DNA of 20,545 bases, taken from NCBI GenBank assembly GCA_050728815.1, contig JBOHKB010000173.1, positions 1 through 20,545 on the forward strand, read 5' to 3'. Positions 14,459 through 20,545 of the stretch are shown piece by piece; position 1 is the stretch's first letter, and every line of letters starts with the position of its first letter. The stretch is from DASWJZ01 sp050728815. Its GTDB lineage: Bacteria > Pseudomonadota > Alphaproteobacteria > Rhizobiales > Afifellaceae. The position numbers were made by a program, and so were the translations under genes. The notes beneath the pieces are model-generated. The model had not been told where the DNA came from, searched no databases, and saw nothing but the letters and a program-made list of their open reading frames with translations.

Positions 14459-14568
14459 CGCGAGAGAACGGGCGCGGAGTGGGGGACAGCGTCCGCGGAG
14501 GCCCTTTCGCGCCGCGCGGCGCCACCCTAATAGTGGCCCGAGGCCGCTTGGAACGCCCGGATGAGAGA
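14459..14568 (+). other. Intergenic leader before the SMP-30 family gene
   Basis: These 110 bp lie between the receiver gene and the SMP-30 gene. The region includes a perfect 14-bp all-GC palindrome at 14509-14522 (GCGCCGCGCGGCGC) and a 5-bp-arm dyad GCCAC/GTGGC at 14521-14537. At this base composition either may be chance. I see no T-rich terminator. Confidence 0.3.
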
Positions 14569-15450
14569 ATGAACCTCCACTTCGCCTGCGTCGCGGATGT
14601 CAGATGCAGGATCGGGGAAAGCCCCCTCTACGACGAGCGTACTGGCCGGCTCTATTTCGTCGATACTCTGGGGCGGCTCGTCTATTGCCGCGAGCCCGAA
14701 TCCGGCGAGCTCAAGTCCTGGACCTTTGAGAGCGAGGTGGGCTCGCTTGGCCTTGCCGCGTCGGGGCGACTGGTCGTGGCGCTCCGCGACGGGGTCATCC
14801 TGTTCGATCCTGCAAGCGGGGCGAAGCAGGAGCTTTGCCGCATCGAGGCGGACATCCCCGAGACGCGCCTGAACGATGGGCGGGTCGGGCCGGACGGCGC
14901 GTTCTGGATCGGCAGCATGGACGACCGAGCGGACAAGGAGCCGATCGGAGCGCTCTACCGCGTCGATCCGTCCGGCCGTGTCGAGCGCAAGGTCGATCGG
15001 CTTTTCGTTTCCAACGGCCTCGCCTGGACCGCCGACGGCGAGCTGATGTTCCATGCGGATTCGCGCGGGCCATGGATCGACCGATGGCGCTTCGACCGGA
15101 ACACCGGCGAAATCTCGGAGCGCGCCCGGATCGCCGAGCCAGAGGTGGCGCTCGGCCGGCCGGACGGCGGGAGCTGCGACGCGGACGGCTACTATTGGAG
15201 CGCCGGCGTCTCCGCCGGCCATCTCAACCGGTTCTCGCCGAACGGGCGGCTTGTCGAGAGCTACGAGACGCCGGTGCCGGCGCCGACCATGCCGTGCTTC
15301 GGCGGGCCCGGTTACCGCACGCTTTATCTCACCAGCCTGAGGGAGGGGCGGTCGGCCGCGCTGATGCAGCGCTCGCCGCTATCGGGCGCGGTGTTCGCCG
15401 CCGAGTCGCCCGTCGCAGGATTCCCGTCGTGGCGGTTCCTTGATATCTGA
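14569..15450 (+). CDS. SMP-30/gluconolactonase/LRE-family protein (sugar-lactone hydrolase-like)
   Basis: This 293-residue protein has the six-bladed beta-propeller pattern of SMP-30 enzymes, which hydrolyse sugar lactones with a bound divalent metal. It shows GESPLYDERTGRLYFVD at about 16-32 (metal ligand E17), RLNDGRVGPDGAFWIGSM, VSNGLAWTADG (asparagine ligand), and RPDGGSCDADGYYWSA, where the family's ligand aspartate sits. The C-terminal LYLTSLR closes the propeller. There is no signal peptide, so it acts in the cytoplasm. The ATG at 14569 is preceded by GGATGAGAG; the open frame extends upstream to 14479, but that part has no family similarity. Neighbours give no sugar pathway, so the specific lactone is unknown. 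Confidence 0.92.
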   Translation: MNLHFACVADVRCRIGESPLYDERTGRLYFVDTLGRLVYCREPESGELKSWTFESEVGSLGLAASGRLVVALRDGVILFDPASGAKQELCRIEADIPETRLNDGRVGPDGAFWIGSMDDRADKEPIGALYRVDPSGRVERKVDRLFVSNGLAWTADGELMFHADSRGPWIDRWRFDRNTGEISERARIAEPEVALGRPDGGSCDADGYYWSAGVSAGHLNRFSPNGRLVESYETPVPAPTMPCFGGPGYRTLYLTSLREGRSAALMQRSPLSGAVFAAESPVAGFPSWRFLDI

Positions 15451-15497
15451 AGCATGATCCCGAAAAGTGGAAACCGGGTTTCGGAAAAGATCATGCT
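15451..15497. repeat. Rhizobiales-type dispersed palindromic repeat
   Basis: The outer arms AGCATGATC (15451-15459) and GATCATGCT (15489-15497) are perfect. Nested inside are CCGAAA (15460-15465) with TTTCGG (15479-15484), and AAACC-G-GGTTT at 15471-15481. I recall near-identical sequences with AGCATGATC, CCGAAAAGTGG and GATCATGCT from intergenic regions of many Rhizobiales genomes. It begins directly after the stop codon of the SMP-30 gene. The family identification is from memory. Confidence 0.8.
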
Positions 15498-15514
15498 CCA
15501 GCAAATGGATAGCG

Positions 15515-15541
15515 ATCGATTCCGGCCCTGCCGGAATCGAT
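15515..15541. repeat. Perfect 12-bp-arm hairpin just before the adenine deaminase start
   Basis: ATCGATTCCGGC (15515-15526) and GCCGGAATCGAT (15530-15541) are perfectly complementary around the 3-nt loop CCT. The hairpin ends 8 bp before the ATG at 15550. It occupies the place where the second palindrome of compound Rhizobiales repeats usually sits, so it is probably part of the same element as the repeat at 15451. In mRNA it would lie over or against the ribosome-binding region. It has no T tract, so it is not a standard terminator. Confidence 0.75.
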
Positions 15542-15549
15542 AAGCGCGG

Positions 15550-17250
15550 ATGGACCGCGCATCTCTCGCGAGAGCCATCGCCGCGGGCGCCGGGCGCGAG
15601 CCGGCCGAACTCGTGATCGGCGACGTCGATCTGCTCGACGTCATCACCGGCGCCGTCACCCGCACCGATATCGCGATCGTCGGCGACCGCATCGTCGGGA
15701 CGCATGCTCGCTACGAGGGCAGGCGGCGGATCGATGCGCACGGCCTCTTCTGCGTGCCCGGCTTCATCGACACGCATCTCCACGTCGAATCGTCGCTGGT
15801 GACGCCGCTCGAATTCGACCGCTGCGTCCTGCCGCACGGCGTCACCACAGCGATCTGCGACCCGCACGAGGTCGCCAACGTGTTGGGGCTCGACGGCATT
15901 CGCTACTTCCTCGCGGCGGCGGAGCGGACGCTGATGGACCTCCGCGTCAATCTGTCTTCGTGCGTGCCGGCTACAAAGTTCGAGACCTCGGGCGCGGAGC
16001 TTTCTGCTGCTGACCTCGCCCCGCTCCGTGGCCATCCCAAGGTGATCGGGCTCGCCGAGTTCATGAATTTTCCCGGCGTGATCGCCGGCGATGCGGGACC
16101 GCTCGACAAGCTCGCCGCCTTCCAGGACGGGCACATCGACGGGCACGCGCCGCTCCTCTCCGGCCGCGACTTGAACGCCTATCTCGCCGCACGCATCCGC
16201 ACCGACCACGAGGCGACGAGCGCCAAAGAAGCGCGCGAAAAACTCGCGAAGGGAATGACCATTCTGATCCGCGAGGGTTCCGTCTCGAAGGACCTCAATG
16301 CGCTCGCGGAGGTGCTTGACGAAAACACTGCCTCGTTCATGGCGCTCTGCACCGATGACAGAAATCCCCTCGACATCGGCGAGGAGGGGCACCTCGACTT
16401 CATGATCTGCTCGCTGATCGCGCTCGGCCGGCCGCGGCACGCGGTCTACCGCGCCGCGAGCTGGTCGGGGGCGAACGCTTTCGGCCTGCGCGACCGCGGC
16501 TTGGTCGCGCCAGGCTGGCGCGCGGACCTCGTGCTGTTGGAGAGCCTTGACGAATGCAGAGTGCATAGCGTCGTCGCCGGCGGCCGGCCGGTCGAGGAGA
16601 GGCTCTTCGCCGAACGCCCTCCGCTTTCGCCGGTGGGGCTCGACAGCGTGAAGCGCGCCCCGGTGGCGGCGGCGGATTTCCGCATCCCCCCCGGCCGCGA
16701 TCCGACGCCGGTGATCGGGGTCAACGCCGGGCGGATCATCACCGACCGCCTGGAAATGCGCCTCCGCGCACGCGACGGCGAAGTGAAGGCTGACATGGCC
16801 CAGGATGCGCTTAAGTGCGCGGTCATCGCCCGCCATGGCAGGAACGAGAACATCGGCTTGGGCTTCGTGCACGGTTTTGGCCTGAAACGCGGCGCGATCG
16901 CCTCCTCCGTCGGGCACGACAGCCACAACATCACCGTCGTCGGCGCCGACGATTCCGACATGGCGGCGGCGGTCAACCGCATCATCGAGATGCAGGGCGG
17001 CCTTGTCGTGACGGCGGGCGGCGCGGTTCGCGCCGAGCTGGCGCTGCCGTTCGCGGGGCTGATGAGCCTCGAGCCGTTCGAGGCGGTCCGCGAGAAGCTC
17101 ATCGCGCTCCGCGCCGCCGCGCGCGAGATCGGCTGCGCGCTGCCGGAGCCGTTCCTGCAGGTCGCCTTCCTGCCGCTGCCGGTGATCCCGCACCTGAAGA
17201 TCACCGACTACGGGCTCTTCGACGTCGATCGTTTTGCTTTGGTAGATTGA
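15550..17250 (+). CDS. ade: Adenine deaminase
   Basis: This 566-residue amidohydrolase converts adenine to hypoxanthine and ammonia in purine salvage. The family motifs are all present: GFIDTHLHVESS with H76 and H78 as metal ligands, TTAICDPHEVANV, EFMNFPGVI, DGHAP, TDHE at 218-221, the active-site CTDDRNP at 267-273, and the C-terminal-domain GHDSHNI at 455-461. The length matches bacterial Ade proteins of the two-domain (amidohydrolase plus C-terminal) type. The ATG at 15550 has only a weak ribosome site (AAGCGCGG) and directly follows a strong hairpin, so translation may be restrained by RNA structure. It is 99 bp after the SMP-30 gene and may be transcribed with it. Its last 43 bp overlap the convergent LysR gene. 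Confidence 0.92.
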   Translation: MDRASLARAIAAGAGREPAELVIGDVDLLDVITGAVTRTDIAIVGDRIVGTHARYEGRRRIDAHGLFCVPGFIDTHLHVESSLVTPLEFDRCVLPHGVTTAICDPHEVANVLGLDGIRYFLAAAERTLMDLRVNLSSCVPATKFETSGAELSAADLAPLRGHPKVIGLAEFMNFPGVIAGDAGPLDKLAAFQDGHIDGHAPLLSGRDLNAYLAARIRTDHEATSAKEAREKLAKGMTILIREGSVSKDLNALAEVLDENTASFMALCTDDRNPLDIGEEGHLDFMICSLIALGRPRHAVYRAASWSGANAFGLRDRGLVAPGWRADLVLLESLDECRVHSVVAGGRPVEERLFAERPPLSPVGLDSVKRAPVAAADFRIPPGRDPTPVIGVNAGRIITDRLEMRLRARDGEVKADMAQDALKCAVIARHGRNENIGLGFVHGFGLKRGAIASSVGHDSHNITVVGADDSDMAAAVNRIIEMQGGLVVTAGGAVRAELALPFAGLMSLEPFEAVREKLIALRAAAREIGCALPEPFLQVAFLPLPVIPHLKITDYGLFDVDRFALVD

Positions 17251-18179
17251 TTTCCGCTGGCCTTCGGGCCCGGATGTCTTTTCAGGCGCTCTAGGCGCGA
17301 TCTGAGCCGAGGCGCCGCAAAGTCGAGGAATGCGCGGAGCTTCACTGGCAGCTGCGGCTGACCGCTGTAGACGAGACTCACCGACCACGGACTCGGCTCG
17401 AAATCCTCAAGCACGAGCGCCAGGCGTCCGGCCCGCACAGCGTCCGCGATCTGATAAGAGAGGACGTGCACAACGCCGAGTCCGGCGATGGCGGCATCGA
17501 TCGCCGCTTCGGCGGTGTTGACGACGAGGCGCGAGCGGATCGGAAAAACCCTGTCGGCCTTGCCGATACGGAAGGTCCATTCGTCCGGAGACGTGAGGCC
17601 CTCGAAACTGATACAGTCGTGAGTCGCGATCTCTTCCGGGCGCTGCGGCGCGCCGCGCGCCGCGAAGTAGGCCGGGCTGCCGCAGACCACGCGGCGGACT
17701 GCGCTGACGCGAGTTGCAACGAGGCTGCTGTCCGGAAGCTCGCCGATCCGCAAGGCGAGATCGGCGTGCTCCTCGATCAGGTCGACGATGCGGTCGGTCT
17801 GGACCAGACGAACGCGGATGTCCGGGTAGTCCCTCAGGAACTGCAAGATGATTGGGAGCACATGGAGGCGGCCGAAGACGATCGGCGCCGTCAGGGTGAG
17901 TTCGCCCCTTGGGGTGCGGTACTCGCCCGCAGCGGACCGCTCCGCCTCCTCCACCTGTTCAAGAATGCGTCTGCAGGCGGCGAGATAGGTGCGTCCTGAG
18001 TCGGTCAGCGTGAGGCGGCGACTCGACCGGACGAAAAGCCGCGTCTTCAGATGACGTTCGAGGTCGGAAACCTTGCGGCTCGCGGTTGCGAGCGGCATGC
18101 CGAGACGCCGCGCCGCTGCCGAAAGGCTCCCGGCCTCAGCCGCCGCCACGAGAACCGCCATCGATTCAAGTCTGTCCAT
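17208..18179 (-). CDS. LysR-family transcriptional regulator
   Basis: This is a 323-residue regulator. The N-terminal winged helix-turn-helix covers about 1-60 (LVAAAEAGSLSAAARRLGMP, then VSDLERHLKTRLFVRSSRRLTLTDSG). The LysR substrate-binding domain covers about 88-295 (GELTLTAPIVFGRLHVLPII). The last 20 residues are a lysine- and serine-rich tail encoded in the stretch that overlaps the adenine deaminase gene. The sequence resembles the large LysR subgroup whose members sit divergent to small redox enzymes. The ATG at 18177-18179 starts 120 bp from the divergent AhpD-family gene, so the expected target is that gene and the flavoprotein gene after it, plus its own promoter. The inducer is unknown. 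Confidence 0.93.
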   Translation of the reverse strand: MDRLESMAVLVAAAEAGSLSAAARRLGMPLATASRKVSDLERHLKTRLFVRSSRRLTLTDSGRTYLAACRRILEQVEEAERSAAGEYRTPRGELTLTAPIVFGRLHVLPIILQFLRDYPDIRVRLVQTDRIVDLIEEHADLALRIGELPDSSLVATRVSAVRRVVCGSPAYFAARGAPQRPEEIATHDCISFEGLTSPDEWTFRIGKADRVFPIRSRLVVNTAEAAIDAAIAGLGVVHVLSYQIADAVRAGRLALVLEDFEPSPWSVSLVYSGQPQLPVKLRAFLDFAAPRLRSRLERLKRHPGPKASGNQSTKAKRSTSKSP

Positions 18180-18220
18180 GCGTCCTACCGGTTTTTGGAA
18201 GTCAGGTTACCAATCTGCGG

Positions 18221-18243
18221 CATTTCTATCACTATTTGGAATG
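18221..18243. promoter_or_regulatory. Possible LysR binding dyad in the divergent intergenic region
   Basis: CATTTC (18221-18226) and GGAATG (18238-18243) form an imperfect dyad (five of six positions pair) spaced by 11 nt. It is centred in an AT-richer stretch between the LysR and AhpD-family genes. LysR proteins typically bind such interrupted dyads here. The match is weak. Confidence 0.3.
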
Positions 18244-18299
18244 GGTAGTCAGACGGGCGCTGGGCCCTTTTGGTGGCTGCCATCCACGGAGATTCCCAG

Positions 18300-18851
18300 A
18301 TGACCCGCATCCCGACCCCCGCGACCATCGAAGCCGCGCCGGCCGTCTCGCAGCTGATGCTTCATGCGGTGAAGAAGCAGCTCGGCGCCGTGCCGAACCT
18401 CTTCCGTACGGTCGCCAACAGCCCCGCCGCGCTCCAGGGTTATGTCGGCCTCATGGAGGCGCTCGGCAAAGGCGCACTACCCGCCCCGACGCGCGCTCGC
18501 ATCGCGCTCGCCGTGGCCGGGATCAACGGCTGCAGCTACTGCCTTTCGGCGCACACCTATCTCGGCAAGATTCTCGCGAAGCTGGACGACGCCGAGATGG
18601 CGGCGAACCGCGACGGCGGCTCCAACGATCCGAAGGCCGACGCAGCCGTTCGCTTCGCCGTGAAGGTCACGCGCGAGCGCGGCCATGTCTCCGACGACGA
18701 TATCCGCGCGGTGAGGCTCGCCGGCTATGACGATGCGCAGGTCATCGAGATCGTCCTCCATGTCGCCCTGAACACGTGGACGAACTACGTCAACACGGTC
18801 GCTGCGACCGAGATCGACTTTCCGCTTGTCGCCGCCCGCCAGGCGGCGTGA
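18300..18851 (+). CDS. Carboxymuconolactone decarboxylase/AhpD-family protein
   Basis: This 183-residue all-helical protein belongs to the AhpD-like group. The redox-active CxxC is C78-S-Y-C81 in INGCSYCLSAH, with H85 four residues on, the standard AhpD catalytic arrangement. The preceding ALPAPTRARIALAVAG is the usual lead-in helix. AhpD-type proteins reduce peroxides or peroxidase partners through the CxxC pair; true carboxymuconolactone decarboxylases lack this pair, so a peroxidase-like role is more likely. The ATG at 18300 is supported by GGAGA at 18288-18292; the frame is open from 18270, but no ribosome site favours that start. It is followed after 12 bp by a flavoprotein gene and is divergent from the LysR regulator. 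Confidence 0.9.
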   Translation: MTRIPTPATIEAAPAVSQLMLHAVKKQLGAVPNLFRTVANSPAALQGYVGLMEALGKGALPAPTRARIALAVAGINGCSYCLSAHTYLGKILAKLDDAEMAANRDGGSNDPKADAAVRFAVKVTRERGHVSDDDIRAVRLAGYDDAQVIEIVLHVALNTWTNYVNTVAATEIDFPLVAARQAA

Positions 18852-18863
18852 CCCGGTATTACA

Positions 18864-19526
18864 ATGGGCGCCGCCACCTCTTGCTCGAGCGACGTCGCCT
18901 TCTCGCCGACCGTCAAGGCGGTGCAGGAGCGCAAAGGCTCGCGCGGCGGCTACCGCCGCCTGGAGGAGAAGGGCGGCCTCCAGACGCGGATCACTCCCGA
19001 TCTCGCGGCGTTCGTGGAGGCGCAGACGAGCGTTTTCCTTGCCACCGCGAACGCCGAGGGGCAGCCCTACATCCAGCATCGCGGCGGCCCGCCCGGCTTC
19101 CTGCGCGTGCTCGACGAGAGAACCATCGGCTTCGTCGATTTCACCGGCAACCGGCAGTACATCACGCAGGGCAATCTCGCCGATAATCGCAAGGCGTTTC
19201 TCTTCCTGATCGACTACGCGCATCGCCGTCGCATCAAGATCTGGGGCGAGGCGCGCGTGATCGAGGAGGATACGGCTCTCACGGAGAAACTAATGCCGGA
19301 AGGCTACAAGGCACGCGCGGAACAGGTGATCCTCTTCACCGGTTCGGCGTGGGACTCGAATTGCTCGCAGCACATTCCGCAGCGCTTCGACGCCGCCGAC
19401 GTCGCGGGCGCACTTGCCGAGCGCGAGCGGAGGATCGAGGCACTGGAGGCGGAGGTTAAGCGACTCCGCGAATCTGTGACTGTCGCGGCCCGCGGAGGAA
19501 CGGCCGTACTCGCAACGGCGAGCTGA
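18864..19526 (+). CDS. Pyridoxamine 5'-phosphate oxidase-like flavoprotein
   Basis: This 220-residue protein has a split-barrel flavin-binding fold. TSVFLATANAEGQPYIQHRGG at about 55-75 and the later FVDFTGNRQYITQGNLADN and AFLFLIDYAHRRRIKIWGEARV segments are typical of the PNPOx-like family that binds FMN or F420. The substrate is unknown; it is not the vitamin B6 enzyme PdxH by sequence length and motifs. Residues about 183-204 (ALAERERRIEALEAEVKRLRE) form a short coiled coil, likely a dimer or partner contact. The gene begins 12 bp after the AhpD-family gene with a weak ribosome site, consistent with one transcript under LysR control. It may work with the AhpD-family protein in a redox or detoxification response. 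Confidence 0.85.
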   Translation: MGAATSCSSDVAFSPTVKAVQERKGSRGGYRRLEEKGGLQTRITPDLAAFVEAQTSVFLATANAEGQPYIQHRGGPPGFLRVLDERTIGFVDFTGNRQYITQGNLADNRKAFLFLIDYAHRRRIKIWGEARVIEEDTALTEKLMPEGYKARAEQVILFTGSAWDSNCSQHIPQRFDAADVAGALAERERRIEALEAEVKRLRESVTVAARGGTAVLATAS

Positions 19527-19534
19527 TTTTTTTT
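19509..19534 (+). terminator. Weak rho-independent terminator overlapping the flavoprotein gene end
   Basis: CTCGC (19509-19513) and GCGAG (19518-19522) form a 5-bp stem with loop AACG, followed four bases later by eight T residues (19527-19534). The stop codon TGA lies between stem and T run. It is short but correctly placed between convergent genes. Confidence 0.45.
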
Positions 19535-20545
19535 CACGCTCGCCCATCGAGACGGCGGGCGCGCCGAAGTTCTGGGAACCACCAGCACCAGAGCGCGGCG
19601 ACGCCGATCGTGCCGAGGCCGCCGATGACGACCGCGGGTACCGCGCCGATCAGCCAGGCGGACACGCCGGCGCGGAATTCTCCCAGCTCATTGGACGCGC
19701 CGACGAAAACCATGTTCACCGCGTTCACCCGTCCGCGCACCGCGTCCGGCGTCCATAGCTGGATCAGCGTCTCGCGGATGTAGACGCTCACCATGTCCGC
19801 CCCACCCATGACGATGAGCGCTGCGACCGAGAGCCAGAGCGACGCTGAGACGCCGAACACGACGGTGAAGAGGCCGAACACGCCGACGAAGAAAAGCATC
19901 CATAGTCCGGCGTTATCGCGGATCGCATGCGTGGTGAGATAGAGCGCGACCGCAATTCCGCCGATCGCCTGACCGGCCCGCAACAGCCCGAGCCCGCTCG
20001 CGTCGACCTCCAGGATGTCGCGCGCATAGACCGGGAGGAGCGCGGTGGCGCCGCCGAGGAGCACGGCGAAGAGGTCAAGCGAGATGGCGCCGAGCACCAC
20101 CTTTTCGTGCCAGATGTAGCGGAAGCCGGCGACGATCGTCTCGAAGTCCGTTCGCGCCGGCGCTATGCGCCGCGGCTGCTGCGGCACGAGCAGGATGAGG
20201 ACGGCGGAAGCGGCGAGAAGCGCGAGGGCGGCGCCATAGGCGAGTTCCGGCCGAACGTCGTAGAGGAGCCCGCCGACCACCGGCCCGCAGATTGTGGAAA
20301 GCTGCCAACTGGCCGAGCTCAGCGCGATGGCGTTGCCGAGCAACGCGGGCGGCACCAGGTTCGGAAGCAGCGATTGCTGCGCCGGATTGTAGAAGGCGCG
20401 GGCGGCGCCGAAACCGGCGAGGATGACAAAGATGAGCCACACCTGCCGGCCTCCAACGAGGGTGAACGCTAGAAGCCCGACAGCGCAGAGCATCTCGACG
20501 GCGAGGCAGACCGCCATGACGCTTCGGCGGCGGTAGCGGTCCGCC
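19534..20545 (-). CDS. Major facilitator superfamily transporter (5' end beyond the window)
   Basis: The minus-strand frame is open to the window edge at 20545 and ends in TGA (complement of 19534-19536), giving about 336 residues. The first visible residues, ADRYRRRSVM, are the MFS loop 2-3 motif (GxLADRxxRR), so TM1 and most of TM2 lie outside; the ATG at 20517 is internal. About ten further hydrophobic segments follow. The run AFYNPAQQSLLPNLVP and LLYDVRPELAYGAAL resembles the EntS/MFS_3 group of drug or siderophore exporters, but the substrate cannot be named. It converges on the flavoprotein gene with 7 bp between stop codons, so it is a separate transcription unit. Confidence 0.9.
   Translation of the reverse strand, partial: ADRYRRRSVMAVCLAVEMLCAVGLLAFTLVGGRQVWLIFVILAGFGAARAFYNPAQQSLLPNLVPPALLGNAIALSSASWQLSTICGPVVGGLLYDVRPELAYGAALALLAASAVLILLVPQQPRRIAPARTDFETIVAGFRYIWHEKVVLGAISLDLFAVLLGGATALLPVYARDILEVDASGLGLLRAGQAIGGIAVALYLTTHAIRDNAGLWMLFFVGVFGLFTVVFGVSASLWLSVAALIVMGGADMVSVYIRETLIQLWTPDAVRGRVNAVNMVFVGASNELGEFRAGVSAWLIGAVPAVVIGGLGTIGVAALWCWWFPELRRARRLDGRA

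Noticed and set aside
15379..17388. A 669-codon minus-strand open frame opposite adenine deaminase
   Set aside because: It is antisense to a gene with every family motif in place; its composition is shadow-like and it shows no domain.
1..20545. tRNA or rRNA genes, CRISPR arrays, insertion sequences, phage genes
   Set aside because: No cloverleaf-like segment, spaced direct-repeat array, transposase or phage structural protein was seen on either strand.

Overview
The window is GC-rich DNA, by eye about 65% GC, densely packed with genes and without RNA genes, CRISPR arrays or insertion sequences that I can see. It looks chromosomal and alphaproteobacterial, most likely Hyphomicrobiales (Rhizobiales). 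The evidence is the style of the proteins (a class III cyclase of rhizobial type, a HisKA_2 histidine kinase with its own receiver protein) and a palindromic repeat at 15451-15497 that I recall as a family scattered through Rhizobiales genomes. Nineteen protein genes or gene ends are supported. The first (TctA) and last (MFS transporter) are cut by the window edges.

Region 1 (1-5424) is an uptake and catabolism locus. The 3' end of a tripartite tricarboxylate transporter permease gene (tctA) converges, across a bidirectional hairpin terminator, on a minus-strand operon: periplasmic binding protein, ABC permease, ABC ATPase, second ABC permease, then a fumarylpyruvate-hydrolase-like FAH-family enzyme. 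A GntR/FCD regulator is transcribed divergently. A perfect 9-bp-arm inverted repeat lies between the regulator and the binding-protein gene and is the obvious operator candidate. The operon probably imports a small organic acid, possibly aromatic-derived, and processes a beta-diketo acid made from it.

Region 2 (5435-10528) is a minus-strand efflux operon: membrane fusion protein, RND inner-membrane pump (GTGA overlap), then a SAM-dependent methyltransferase 13 nt further on. No outer-membrane channel gene is present.

Region 3 (10847-14458) is a plus-strand signalling cluster. It holds a class III nucleotide cyclase fused to an alpha/beta hydrolase with both active sites apparently intact. 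It is followed by a membrane HisKA_2 histidine kinase whose gene overlaps that of a stand-alone receiver protein.

Region 4 (14569-18179) has an SMP-30/gluconolactonase-family gene and an adenine deaminase gene, separated by a compound palindromic repeat. A LysR-type regulator gene on the other strand overlaps the 3' end of the deaminase gene by 43 bp.

Region 5 (18300-20545) has an AhpD/carboxymuconolactone-decarboxylase-family gene and a pyridoxamine-phosphate-oxidase-like flavoprotein gene, both divergent from the LysR gene and probably under its control. A convergent, truncated MFS transporter gene follows.

Most of this is recognisable accessory metabolism, transport and signalling. I do not see a clearly unprecedented system. 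The items most worth a second look are the cyclase-hydrolase fusion beside the two-component pair, the two-permease ABC/FAH operon with its operator dyads, and the repeat-derived hairpin that ends 8 bp before the adenine deaminase start codon.
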